Assembly: GCF_002906855.1 (NCBI RefSeq)
Contig: NZ_MINI01000048.1
Location: 372,001 to 436,000, forward strand
Source of the DNA: Pseudomonas putida
GTDB lineage: Bacteria > Pseudomonadota > Gammaproteobacteria > Pseudomonadales > Pseudomonadaceae
Direction: 5' to 3'
DNA length: 64,000 nucleotides
In this document: piece by piece, positions 1 to 7,810 of the stretch
How the letters are laid out: each line of letters opens with the position of its first letter
Position numbering within the stretch: the stretch's first letter is position 1
Notes under the pieces: model-generated
The model's input: the letters and a program-made list of their open reading frames with translations, nothing else
The model's database searches: none
What the model was told of the DNA's origin: nothing
Made by a program: the position numbers and the translations under genes

Positions 1-651
1 TTTGCCGGCGTACCGGTGTTCAACGGCCTGACCGACGAATACCACCCGACCCAGATGATCGCCGACGTGCTGACCATGCGAGAGCACAGCGACAAGCCTC
101 TGCACGACATCAGCTACGCCTACTTGGGCGACGCCCGCAACAACATGGGCAACTCGCTGCTGCTGATCGGCGCCAAGCTCGGCATGGACGTACGCATCGC
201 CGCGCCCAAGGCGCTGTGGCCACATGACGACCTGGTCGAGCGTTGCCACAAGTACGCCGAAGAAAGTGGCGCACGCATCACCCTGACCGAAGACCCCAAG
301 GCCGCGGTCAAGGGCGTCGACTTCATCCACACCGACGTCTGGGTCTCGATGGGCGAGCCGATCGAAGCCTGGGGCGAGCGCATCAAGCAGCTCAAGCCCT
401 ATCAGGTGAACAAGGAGCTGATGAAAGCCAGCGGCAACCCACGGACCAAGTTCATGCACTGCCTGCCAGCCTTCCACAACTCCGAGACCAAGGTCGGCAA
501 GCAGATTGCCGAACAGTACCCGGACCTGGCCAACGGTATCGAAGTGACCGATGACGTGTTCGAGTCGCCGGCGTGCATCGCCTTCGAGCAGGCGGAAAAC
601 CGCATGCACACCATCAAGGCGATCCTGGTTTCGACCCTGGCTGACCTGTAA
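1..651 (+). CDS. arcB: Ornithine carbamoyltransferase, catabolic (partial, 5' end missing)
   Basis: The reading frame is open from the first base, so the start codon and roughly the first 120 residues of a protein usually near 336 aa lie outside the window. The visible 216 residues are the ornithine-binding half: the frame begins FAGVPVFNGLTDEYHPTQ and contains DVWVSMGE and the HCLPAFH motif, whose Cys belongs to the ornithine site. The enzyme converts citrulline plus phosphate to ornithine and carbamoyl phosphate in the arginine deiminase pathway. Carbamate kinase follows 63 bp downstream, which argues for the catabolic arcB rather than biosynthetic argF. Confidence 0.95.
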   Translation, partial: FAGVPVFNGLTDEYHPTQMIADVLTMREHSDKPLHDISYAYLGDARNNMGNSLLLIGAKLGMDVRIAAPKALWPHDDLVERCHKYAEESGARITLTEDPKAAVKGVDFIHTDVWVSMGEPIEAWGERIKQLKPYQVNKELMKASGNPRTKFMHCLPAFHNSETKVGKQIAEQYPDLANGIEVTDDVFESPACIAFEQAENRMHTIKAILVSTLADL

Positions 652-658
652 GCCGCCC

Positions 659-685
659 GCGCCGCCCCTGCCCATGGGGCGGCGC
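659..685. other. Intercistronic hairpin arcB-arcC
   Basis: Perfect 10-bp inverted repeat: GCGCCGCCCC at 659-668 and GGGGCGGCGC at 676-685, with a 7-nt loop. No T-run follows, so it is more likely an mRNA-stabilising or processing hairpin inside the arc operon than a terminator. Confidence 0.6.
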
Positions 686-714
686 CCTTCCCTCTTCGTT
701 AAAGGACATTCCCC

Positions 715-1644
715 ATGCGTATCGTTGTTGCACTGGGCGGCAACGCCCTGCTGCGCCGTGGCGAGCCCATGACCGCTGACAACCAGCGCGCCAATATCCG
801 CACCGCCACCGAGCAGATCGCCAAGATTCACCCCGGCAACGAACTGGTCATCGCCCACGGCAACGGCCCCCAGGTCGGCCTGCTGTCGCTCCAGGGCATG
901 GCCTACAAGCCCGACGAAGCCTACCCGCTCGACGTGCTCGGTGCTGAAACCGAAGGCATGATCGGCTACATGATCGAACAGGAGCTGGGCAATCTGCTGG
1001 CCTTCGAAGTGCCGTTCGCCACCCTGCTGACCCAGGTGGAAGTGGACGCCAACGACCCGGCCTTCAAGGACCCGAGCAAGTTCATCGGCCCGGTCTACAG
1101 CAAGGAAGAGGCCGAGCGCCTGGCCAAGGAAAAAGGCTGGGTGGTCAAGGCCGACGGCGACAAGTACCGCCGCGTGGTCGCCAGCCCGAAACCGAAGCGC
1201 ATCTTCGAAATCCGCCCGATCAAGTGGCTGCTGGAAAAGAAAAGCATCGTGATCTGCGCAGGCGGTGGTGGCATCCCCACCATGTACGATGAAAACCGCA
1301 AGCTCAAAGGCATCGAGGCGGTGATCGACAAGGACCTGTGCTCGGCGCTGCTGGCCGAACAGCTGGAAGCCGACCTTCTGGTAATCGCCACCGACGTCGA
1401 TGGCGCCTACATTGACTGGGGCAAGCCGACGCAGAAAGCCATCGCCCAGGCCCACCCCGACGAACTCGAACGCCTCGGCTTTGCCGCCGGCTCCATGGGG
1501 CCGAAGGTGCAGGCAGCCTGCGATTTTGCCCGGCACACCGGCAAGGTGGCGGTGATCAGCTCGCTGGAGAATATCGAGGGCATCGTCAAAGGCGTCGCCG
1601 GCACCCGCGTGAGCACCGAAAAGCCAGGTATCAGCTACCGTTGA
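715..1644 (+). CDS. arcC: Carbamate kinase
   Basis: 309 aa, the usual length of the family. The N-terminal ALGGNALL motif and the GGGGIP and ATDVDGAY segments are those of amino-acid kinase fold carbamate kinases. The enzyme transfers phosphate from carbamoyl phosphate to ADP, the ATP-yielding last step of arginine deiminase fermentation. The ATG at 715 has AGGA about 10 nt upstream. The gene lies 63 bp after arcB in the same orientation, the standard arcABC order. Confidence 0.97.
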   Translation: MRIVVALGGNALLRRGEPMTADNQRANIRTATEQIAKIHPGNELVIAHGNGPQVGLLSLQGMAYKPDEAYPLDVLGAETEGMIGYMIEQELGNLLAFEVPFATLLTQVEVDANDPAFKDPSKFIGPVYSKEEAERLAKEKGWVVKADGDKYRRVVASPKPKRIFEIRPIKWLLEKKSIVICAGGGGIPTMYDENRKLKGIEAVIDKDLCSALLAEQLEADLLVIATDVDGAYIDWGKPTQKAIAQAHPDELERLGFAAGSMGPKVQAACDFARHTGKVAVISSLENIEGIVKGVAGTRVSTEKPGISYR

Positions 1645-1699
1645 TTGCAGTGGGCGGGCCTGCCGGGTCCGCCATTTTTACCGTCCAGAGGAGTCTGCC

Positions 1700-2068
1700 A
1701 TGGCCACCTACGAGCCAGGTCATGTACATATCGAGCGCACTGCGCTGAACCCGGCTGATCACAGTTACGACCTCAAGGTCGATTACGAAGCGGTCTCCGA
1801 CGCCAGGGAAGGCAGAGGCATCCAGTTCCACATGCATGGCAGCATCGAAGGCAAGCCGGTGGAAGAAAAGTTCTTCCTGGCCAAGGATCAAGTGCTCCCC
1901 AGTTTCCTCATGCAGTTGTCTCGCAGAGCCCAGTCATACCTGCCGCCACCGAAGAAGTTCGAGAATCTGAGTTCGCCGCACAAGATCTATGACTGGATGT
2001 TCAAGGATATCCGCGAAAAACTCGATGTGAAGTCGGGCGACCCGATCAAGCCTGAACATCTGGAGTGA
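1700..2068 (+). CDS. DUF5064 family protein (small conserved Pseudomonas protein)
   Basis: 122 aa, soluble, with no signal peptide or membrane segment. The sequence (MATYEPGHVHIERTALNP at the start) resembles small Pseudomonas proteins grouped as DUF5064, for which I know no function. A strong ribosome site (GAGGAG) lies 7 nt before the ATG. It is 55 bp downstream of arcC and may be read with the arc operon; a GC-rich hairpin follows it. Confidence 0.7.
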   Translation: MATYEPGHVHIERTALNPADHSYDLKVDYEAVSDAREGRGIQFHMHGSIEGKPVEEKFFLAKDQVLPSFLMQLSRRAQSYLPPPKKFENLSSPHKIYDWMFKDIREKLDVKSGDPIKPEHLE

Positions 2069-2075
2069 TTCGAAC

Positions 2076-2098
2076 CTGGGGCCGCTAAGCGGCCCCAG
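2076..2098. other. Hairpin after the DUF5064-like gene
   Basis: CTGGGGCCGC at 2076-2085 pairs perfectly with GCGGCCCCAG at 2089-2098 across a TAA loop. There is no T-run on the plus strand, so intrinsic termination would be imperfect. It separates the arc region from gcsR. Confidence 0.55.
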
Positions 2099-2150
2099 CG
2101 ATGTTGAGGCATACTACCGACCTCCCAGGCCACCACTTGCACCGTCCCCC

Positions 2151-3659
2151 ATGCGCATCCACGTCAGCTTCATCGACCGCGTCGGCATCACCCAGGAAGT
2201 CCTCGCCCTGCTCGGTGCCCGCAACCTCAACCTGGACGCCGTGGAAATGGTCCCGCCGAACGTCTACATCGACGCCCCGACCCTCAGCCCCGCAGTACTC
2301 GAAGAGCTCCACGACGCCCTGTTCGAAGTCCGCGGCGTACAATCTGTGGACGTGGTCGACATCCTCCCCGGCCAGCGCCGCCATCTGCAGCTCGACGCCC
2401 TGCTGGCGGCCATGAGCGACCCGGTGCTGGCGGTCGACAGCGCCGGCAAGGTGCTGCTGGCCAACCCGGCGCTGATCGCCCTGTGCGGCCGCGAGTCCGC
2501 CGGGCGCTCGGTGGGTGAGCTGTTCAACGACCCCGGCCTGCTGCAGGCCTTGCTGGACAACAACTTCCACCTGCCGATGCGCGAGATGCAGCTCAACGGC
2601 CAGAGCCTGCTGCTGGACGCCTCGCCGATCACCAACGCAGGCGGCCTGCTGACCTTGTATCCGCCCAACCGCATGGGCGAGCGCCTGTCAGCCCTGCACC
2701 ACGACCATGCCGAGGGTTTCGATGCGCTGCTCGGCGAGTCGCCAGCGATTCGCACGCTCAAGGCCCGCGCCCTGCGCGTGGCTGCACTCGACGCACCGTT
2801 GCTGGTTCATGGCGAAACCGGTACCGGCAAGGAACTGGTGGCCCGCGCCTGCCATGCCATCAGCAGCCGCCATACCGCGCCGTTCCTCGCCCTGAACTGC
2901 GCCGCACTGCCCGAGAGCCTGGCCGAGAGCGAGCTGTTCGGCTACGCACCCGGCGCCTTCACCGGCGCCCAACGCGGCGGCAAGCCGGGGCTGATGGAGC
3001 TGGCCAACCAGGGCACGGTGTTTCTCGACGAGATCGGCGAAATGTCGCCGTACCTGCAGGCCAAGCTGTTGCGTTTTCTCAGCGATGGCAGCTTCCGCCG
3101 CGTCGGTGGCGACCGCGAGGTGAAGGTGGATGTGCGCATCATCAGCGCCACCCACCGCGACCTGGAACGCATGGTCGCCGAAGGCACGTTCCGTGAAGAC
3201 CTGTTCTACCGGCTGAACGTGCTCAACCTGCAGGTACCGCCGCTGCGTGATCGTGGCCAGGACATCCTGATGCTGGCGCACTACTTCATGCAGCAGGCTT
3301 GCACGCAGATCCAGCGCCCGTCTTGTCGTCTGACCCCGGCCACGCATTCGGCTTTACTGGCCAACCCGTGGCCGGGCAACGTGCGCCAGCTGCAGAACGT
3401 GATCTTCCGCGCGGCGGCGATCTGCGAGGGCAACCAGGTGGATATCGATGACCTGGACATCGCCGGGACTTCGGTGGCGCGTGGGCAGGATGGCGACGTA
3501 GCGAGCCTGGAGCAGGCGGTGGGGGACTTCGAGCGTGAGCTTCTGCAACGGTTGTATGCCAGCTACCCCTCGACCCGGCAACTGGCCGGGCGCTTGCAGA
3601 CATCGCATACGGCCATTGCTCAACGTTTGCGCAAGTACGGAATTCCCGGCAAAAACTAG
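2151..3659 (+). CDS. gcsR: Sigma-54-dependent TyrR-like activator (GcsR type)
   Basis: 502 aa with TyrR layout: N-terminal ACT-like domain (about 1-75, starting MRIHVSFIDRVGITQEVLALL), a PAS-like domain (about 80-180), an AAA+ domain with Walker A GETGTGKE at residue 221, the sigma-54 contact loop GAFTGA at 268-273 and Walker B VFLDEIGEM, and a C-terminal Fis-type helix-turn-helix (RQLAGRLQTSHTAIAQRLRKYG). In P. aeruginosa the TyrR-like protein GcsR sits near gcvH2-gcvP2 and activates it with sigma-54 in response to glycine. The same neighbourhood here, plus candidate boxes and a -24/-12 promoter before gcvH, favour GcsR over the phenylalanine regulator PhhR. That assignment is inference. Confidence 0.85.
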   Translation: MRIHVSFIDRVGITQEVLALLGARNLNLDAVEMVPPNVYIDAPTLSPAVLEELHDALFEVRGVQSVDVVDILPGQRRHLQLDALLAAMSDPVLAVDSAGKVLLANPALIALCGRESAGRSVGELFNDPGLLQALLDNNFHLPMREMQLNGQSLLLDASPITNAGGLLTLYPPNRMGERLSALHHDHAEGFDALLGESPAIRTLKARALRVAALDAPLLVHGETGTGKELVARACHAISSRHTAPFLALNCAALPESLAESELFGYAPGAFTGAQRGGKPGLMELANQGTVFLDEIGEMSPYLQAKLLRFLSDGSFRRVGGDREVKVDVRIISATHRDLERMVAEGTFREDLFYRLNVLNLQVPPLRDRGQDILMLAHYFMQQACTQIQRPSCRLTPATHSALLANPWPGNVRQLQNVIFRAAAICEGNQVDIDDLDIAGTSVARGQDGDVASLEQAVGDFERELLQRLYASYPSTRQLAGRLQTSHTAIAQRLRKYGIPGKN

Positions 3660-3768
3660 GACTTAACGCCCCATTTTTTAAGAAGATCCTTACGGGTTCG
3701 ACCGATACTTGCTCGCACGCTGCTGCGAAAATTGGCGTTCATCCCTGTTGCTGGAAAGAACGCCTCTC

Positions 3769-4974
3769 ATGCTGGAACTCGACTTCTACGGCACTCTGGT
3801 CGCCGCTTCTCTCGTCCTGTTGCTGGGGCACGGGCTGCTCACACGTGTCACCATCCTGCGAACCTACAACATTCCCGAACCGGTTGCCGGTGGGCTGCTC
3901 GTCGCGCTTGTTTTACTGGCGCTGCGCAGTTTCGACCTGAAAGTGCAGTTCGATACTTCACTGCAGACACCATTGATGCTGGCATTTTTCGCCACCATCG
4001 GGCTGAACGCGGACTTCGCCAGTTTGAAAAAGGGCGGACGTGTGGTCGGGGTTTTCCTGCTCGCGGTCACCGGGCTGCTGCTGGTGCAGAACGCCATGGG
4101 CATTGGCCTGGCATCGGCATTGGGGCTGGACCCGCTGATGGGCCTGCTGACCGGCTCCATCACCCTGTCCGGCGGCCACGGCACCGGCGCAGCCTGGAGC
4201 AGCACCTTCAGCGAGAAGTACGGCCTGGCGTCGGCCTCGGAGCTGGCCCTGGCATCCGCCACCTTCGGCCTGGTGCTGGGCGGCCTGATCGGCGGCCCGG
4301 TTGCCCGCCTGCTGATCAAGCGTGTGCAGGTCCCCGGCGCGGCGCAAACAGCGCCTCACTTGCCCAAGGGTTTTGAAGAACCCAAAAAAGAACGCCTGAT
4401 CACGCCCTTTTCGTTTATCGAAACCCTGGCGCTGATTTCCGTCAGCCTGCTAGGCGGCACACTCTTGAATGGCCAACTGCTCGGCACGGCCTTCGAGCTG
4501 CCTACCTTCGTCTGCGTCCTGTTTGTGGGCGTACTGTTACGCAACGGGCTTTCAGCATTGGGCTTGTATCAGGTGTTCGAGCGTGAAGTGTCGGTGTTGG
4601 GCAATGTCAGCCTGTCGCTGTTCCTGGCCATTGCGCTGATGTCCCTCAAGTTGTGGGACCTGGCAGCACTGGCCCTGCCCTTCCTGATCATACTGGCGGC
4701 GCAAACTTTGCTCATGGCACTGTTCGCGATCTTCGTCACCTTCCGGGTCATGGGCCGCACCTACGACGCTGCGGTACTGGCGGCAGGCCACTGCGGGTTC
4801 GGCCTGGGCGCCACACCGACCGCCATTGCCAACATGCAGGCCGTGACCCACCGCTTCGGGCCTTCGCAACTGGCGTTTCTGGTGGTGCCGATGGTGGGCG
4901 CGTTCTTTATCGACATCATTAACGTCATCGTAATCAAGCTGTATCTGGCGCTGCCGTTTTTTGCCGGGAGTTGA
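3769..4974 (+). CDS. gltS: Sodium/glutamate symporter, GltS family
   Basis: 401 aa, matching E. coli GltS in length, and hydrophobic throughout with about ten membrane segments. Family features visible: the N-terminal MLELDFYGTLVAASLVLLLGHG, the pore-loop GSITLSGGHGTGAAW and its C-terminal counterpart AAGHCGFGLGATPTAIANM. I start at the ATG at 3769, where family homology begins, rather than an in-frame TTG 60 nt upstream. GltS imports glutamate with sodium, but the position beside gcsR leaves open another amino-acid substrate. Confidence 0.85.
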   Translation: MLELDFYGTLVAASLVLLLGHGLLTRVTILRTYNIPEPVAGGLLVALVLLALRSFDLKVQFDTSLQTPLMLAFFATIGLNADFASLKKGGRVVGVFLLAVTGLLLVQNAMGIGLASALGLDPLMGLLTGSITLSGGHGTGAAWSSTFSEKYGLASASELALASATFGLVLGGLIGGPVARLLIKRVQVPGAAQTAPHLPKGFEEPKKERLITPFSFIETLALISVSLLGGTLLNGQLLGTAFELPTFVCVLFVGVLLRNGLSALGLYQVFEREVSVLGNVSLSLFLAIALMSLKLWDLAALALPFLIILAAQTLLMALFAIFVTFRVMGRTYDAAVLAAGHCGFGLGATPTAIANMQAVTHRFGPSQLAFLVVPMVGAFFIDIINVIVIKLYLALPFFAGS

Positions 4975-4994
4975 CTAAAAGGTTTTTTACCAAG

Positions 4995-5022
4995 ATCAAG
5001 CGCCGCCCGGGCAGCGCTTGAT
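4995..5022. terminator. Palindromic hairpin after gltS
   Basis: ATCAAGCGC at 4995-5003 and GCGCTTGAT at 5014-5022 flank a further self-complementary CGCCCGGGCA-type core, giving a nearly perfect 28-nt hairpin 20 bp after the gltS stop. No T-run follows, so it may act as a terminator only weakly. It also marks the edge of the AT-richer bacteriocin segment. Confidence 0.5.
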
Positions 5023-5079
5023 ATGACAGTATAAGTAAATATTCTTTAGCTTACCAAGACAAGAAGTTCCTATAAAGAA

Positions 5080-5355
5080 TCACGACTCCTTGAAGCCTGG
5101 CAACCCTTGCTCAATCCGCCACTGCCTCACTGCATCAACAACAGACTGCGGAGTATCCTTGATACCTACCTTGTTTGGACGATAAATCAAGTCGGACCCA
5201 AGAGGATGCTCAGACAGCCGCTCGAACTTAATAATACCTTGGGTGTGAGCTCGATCAGTGGGGTAAAGTACGGGATCAGCATGATAAATACCATACACCA
5301 GTTTGAAAAAGTCACGCTCTGTATAATCAGAGATTTTATCTTCTTTAGAGTTCAT
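5080..5355 (-). CDS. Colicin/pyocin DNase immunity protein (Im2/Im9 family)
   Basis: 91 aa from the ATG at 5355. The frame is open 25 codons further upstream, but that part lies inside the toxin gene and lacks family similarity. Family hallmarks are visible: ISDYTERDFFKLV at the start, EHPLGSDLIYRP (Im9 has EHPSGSDLIYYP) and a C-terminal VRQWRIEQGLPGFK. Im proteins bind and block the nuclease domain of their own bacteriocin. The segment corresponding to helix II, the specificity element, differs strongly from the E-colicin Im proteins. The start codon overlaps the end of the bacteriocin gene by 11 nt, so the two are translationally coupled. Confidence 0.92.
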   Translation of the reverse strand: MNSKEDKISDYTERDFFKLVYGIYHADPVLYPTDRAHTQGIIKFERLSEHPLGSDLIYRPNKVGIKDTPQSVVDAVRQWRIEQGLPGFKES

Positions 5356-7255
5356 TTTTCTGATGAGCCTCAATGTGAAATTTTGGAGCCAAAATAAGCA
5401 TATTCTCAACATCATAAACTGCACCACCATTGTGAATACTCGTCATATGATGAATCTCAAATTTCCTCCTACTCCCAACCTGTTCACTTTTTTGTGCTAC
5501 GGGTGCCAGACCTCTACGCATCGCCAAAAGATCAGCTAGTGTAAATTGCTTTTCAAACAGAGGGCTACGGCCAATCAACTGCCATAACCGCCGGCGAAAT
5601 GCACCAAAGCTGCTGAATTTCTTGCCTCGCAGCTTGCTGGCGATCTGCGCAGGTATCGGAGCCCCCTCTCTGTTTCCATCATACAAGAATTCCCCTTGTA
5701 TCAGTTGACCTTTACCTGATACCACCCCAGGCAGGTTCCTGGGGCTTTTGAACATCACATAAAGCGGCGGCAACCCCGAGTCCGCCGGGAAAATGATGAC
5801 GTAATCATCAAGCCCAACATCCGGCAAATCAGGGTACGCGTCGATTCGGCCTTCGAGCGGTTCGAGCGTAGGCCCAACCATCGCAGTTGCGTGTGGAGGG
5901 GTCGCTGGCAAGGTAGTCGAGCTGTCAGATGGCTCGACGGCGGGCGTCCAGATCAATGTTCTGGGCGGTAAATCGTCTGTGGTAACGATGTACTGACCGT
6001 TCTGCGCGTTGAATTCCGCCGCCAGTACCGGCACCACAGAAGAGATGACAGCGCCATCAGTGCGAACGGCGAACAATTCGGTCGGCCCGATCTGTTCGCG
6101 CTTGTCACCCATCCGCACCGGCAGGTCGATCGCGCCTCGCTCGACAGCAGCAGCCTGGGCAGCAGCATCGAGTTCGACGTTGAGGTCGGTCAGCGGTGTG
6201 CTCAGGATGTAGTTGTCTTGCAGCTCACCATTACCGAGTTTGGGGGAATACAGCAACGCAAAGGTTCCTGCCAGGAAAGACCCCGACACCGCTTTGATCG
6301 AAGCGACACCCAGTGATAAGACGGCAGTGCGAATGGCCGTGGCCAGCTCTACGCCACCCTGCAGCGCCGGAGCTGCTGCCGTGGCCATGACAATGGCTGG
6401 CTTTGCCACTAGCTCAGATAGCGGAGCTTTGTAAGTGTTGGCTTGGCGTATGACCTGCTCTGCCAACGCCCTCTGGGCCGCGGCCTTCTCGGCTGCCTCG
6501 CGGGCTTTGGCCTGTGCGGTAGCTAAAGCCTGGGCCCTGGCATGCGCCTCGGCTCGCGCCGCAGCTTCCAGTTCAGCCTGGGCTCGAGCCGCAGCTTCTG
6601 CCTGGGCCTGGGCTTGGGCTTCAGCGCTTGCAATAGCCTGGTGCAGGGCCGCGATCTGCGCCTGAAGTATCTGTATCTCAGCTTCATCCAACTGAGCAGA
6701 ATAGGCGGCGTGATAGGCACTCTTCAGTGCTTGCTCCAAAGCCGGGGGCCGCAGACGCATCTGTACCGTCAAACGATACGTAGCAACTGCATATTCAACT
6801 GGGCTTTTGCCAAACGGGGTCGAACCAAAATAACTATTTGCAGCCGCTCGATGCCTGTTCAAATCCTGAGTTTTTCGCTCAACAAGCTTATTCCGTACAT
6901 TGACGTCCTGCCTGAGCACTTCAATATGAGCTTGTGGCTGCCCACCCAAACTCTGGCGAAGTGCTTGCGCATCCAATTCAATGCGCTGTGCCACCAACGC
7001 CAACTGTGTAACATACTCACTTTTCGCTTCATCATCAGCGGCTTTCATGGCATAAGGCGCTTTATTGAAAAGTGCCTGCTGTTCTTTTGCTTCTTTACTG
7101 CCAGATTTCATATCCCTGAACCAGTCGCCATGCGGGTTGTTACCCAGGGGTGGCAGCGGCCCAGAATAGCCGGGAGGAATTGAAGGTTCACCCTCGGGTG
7201 GCCTTCCCTCTACATAACTATTGGGCAACTCGATTTGCCTGCGCTTTCTAGACAT
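5345..7255 (-). CDS. S-type pyocin/colicin-like bacteriocin with HNH DNase domain
   Basis: 636 aa from the ATG at 7255, which has GAGG 8 nt upstream; an in-frame extension to 7321 lacks such a site. Order: a Pro/Gly-rich N-terminal stretch (SIPPGYSGPLPPLGNNPHGDWFRD), a long Ala/Gln/Glu-rich coiled coil (about 190-270), a hydrophobic Ala/Val stretch, a Pyocin_S-type translocation domain (LPVRMGD to the FPADSGLPPLYV segment, about 380-500), and a C-terminal nuclease (503-636) starting PRNLPGVVSGKGQ. The nuclease has the full colicin E9-type HNH core, with His602, His603, His627 and His631. It should enter related cells through an outer-membrane receptor and cut DNA. No lysis gene is visible. 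Confidence 0.93.
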   Translation of the reverse strand: MSRKRRQIELPNSYVEGRPPEGEPSIPPGYSGPLPPLGNNPHGDWFRDMKSGSKEAKEQQALFNKAPYAMKAADDEAKSEYVTQLALVAQRIELDAQALRQSLGGQPQAHIEVLRQDVNVRNKLVERKTQDLNRHRAAANSYFGSTPFGKSPVEYAVATYRLTVQMRLRPPALEQALKSAYHAAYSAQLDEAEIQILQAQIAALHQAIASAEAQAQAQAEAAARAQAELEAAARAEAHARAQALATAQAKAREAAEKAAAQRALAEQVIRQANTYKAPLSELVAKPAIVMATAAAPALQGGVELATAIRTAVLSLGVASIKAVSGSFLAGTFALLYSPKLGNGELQDNYILSTPLTDLNVELDAAAQAAAVERGAIDLPVRMGDKREQIGPTELFAVRTDGAVISSVVPVLAAEFNAQNGQYIVTTDDLPPRTLIWTPAVEPSDSSTTLPATPPHATAMVGPTLEPLEGRIDAYPDLPDVGLDDYVIIFPADSGLPPLYVMFKSPRNLPGVVSGKGQLIQGEFLYDGNREGAPIPAQIASKLRGKKFSSFGAFRRRLWQLIGRSPLFEKQFTLADLLAMRRGLAPVAQKSEQVGSRRKFEIHHMTSIHNGGAVYDVENMLILAPKFHIEAHQKNEL

Positions 7256-7429
7256 CCGTTTTTCCTCAGAAACGTGTGTTCGAATGTGCAGCTGCTTGAA
7301 ATATCCGGCACGTTTGGCCACTTGCCCAACACTTCAACCACGTACCCGTCCCTCAGCAGCCAGCATAGAATCTGCATGAAGAACAACAGAGTGTCGCAGC
7401 AGGCAACGCTACCAATTCAAAGAGAGATA

Positions 7430-7457
7430 AATATAACCAGTAGAACCTGTCAGTAAA
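7430..7457 (-). promoter_or_regulatory. Candidate sigma-70-type promoter for the bacteriocin
   Basis: On the minus strand TTTACT (4/6 to the -35 consensus) is separated by 16 bp from TATATT (5/6 to the -10 consensus). Transcription would start about 170 nt before the bacteriocin ATG. The match is modest. Confidence 0.35.
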
Positions 7458-7547
7458 TCAGACATAGCGAGAAGAGAAGACTCCTACAACTAATCAATGC
7501 ACCTAAAAGTTATTCATCCTTTCAAAATGGAACTGACGCCACACGAA

Positions 7548-7565
7548 CGTATCGATTTGATTACA
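7548..7565 (+). promoter_or_regulatory. Candidate GcsR box 1 (weak)
   Basis: CGTATCG-ATTT-GATTACA matches the inverted form of the P. aeruginosa GcsR consensus (CGGAACG-N4-CGTTACA) at 5/7 and 5/7. Its value comes mainly from lying one base before the stronger box 2, in tandem. Confidence 0.4.
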
Positions 7566-7566
7566 G

Positions 7567-7584
7567 CGTAATGAATTCGTTACA
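7567..7584 (+). promoter_or_regulatory. Candidate GcsR box 2
   Basis: CGTAATG-AATT-CGTTACA matches CGGAACG-N4-CGTTACA at 5/7 in the left half and 7/7 in the right. It lies about 145 bp upstream of the -24 element, a usual distance for a sigma-54 enhancer site. Confidence 0.6.
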
Positions 7585-7648
7585 TACGAACTGAGCCCAG
7601 CAATGGCAAGGCCATGATTCCAATCTATGTTTCAGCTTAAGCAGCCAC

Positions 7649-7666
7649 CGGAACGATTTCATTACG
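7649..7666 (+). promoter_or_regulatory. Candidate GcsR box 3
   Basis: CGGAACG-ATTT-CATTACG matches CGGAACG-N4-CGTTACA at 7/7 in the left half and 5/7 in the right, on the same strand as boxes 1 and 2 and 64 bp before the -24 element. Confidence 0.6.
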
Positions 7667-7729
7667 AACCATCGAATGTCAGCGCACGAATAGACCGTAT
7701 GTCATTGATTTTAATGTGCTTTCAAAGAG

Positions 7730-7745
7730 TGGCCGCATTATTGCT
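7730..7745 (+). promoter_or_regulatory. Sigma-54 (-24/-12) promoter of the gcv operon
   Basis: TGGCCGC-ATTA-TTGCT fits the consensus TGGCACG-N4-TTGCW, with the invariant GG and GC exactly 10 bp apart. It lies 65 bp upstream of the gcvH start codon. The activator GcsR and sigma-54 itself (rpoN, 41457) are both encoded in this window. Confidence 0.8.
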
Positions 7746-7810
7746 TAGAGAACCTCAACTCAAGAGCGCGGACCCACCGCGCCCAACGCCCTGCTTCCCG
7801 AGGATTCCCC

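Larger units (their letters stand above)
7256..7810. promoter_or_regulatory. Divergent control region between bacteriocin and gcvH
   Basis: 555 bp with no credible gene. The half nearest the bacteriocin is AT-richer than the flanking core genes. It holds a candidate sigma-70-type promoter for the bacteriocin, three GcsR-like boxes and a -24/-12 promoter for gcvH, listed separately. I looked for a LexA box and for tandem PrtN-type P-boxes and found none convincing. Confidence 0.7.

Noticed and set aside
2151..3659. PhhR (phenylalanine regulator) assignment
   Set aside because: No phhA/phhB genes are adjacent; the glycine operon and GcsR-like boxes favour GcsR.
3730..3760. -24/-12 promoter before gltS
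   Set aside because: TGGC and TTGC are present, but 11 bp apart instead of 7 between the tetrads.
5356..5430. N-terminal extension of the immunity protein
   Set aside because: The 25 extra codons lie wholly inside the toxin gene in another frame and do not resemble Im proteins.
7235..7456. 73-codon open frame on the plus strand before gcvH
   Set aside because: Overlaps the bacteriocin start and promoter, has no recognisable domain and no good ribosome site.
7441..7500. LexA box or PrtN P-box before the bacteriocin
   Set aside because: CTG and CAG triplets occur but with 9 rather than 10 bp between, and ATTG...GT is present once with wrong spacing instead of tandem.
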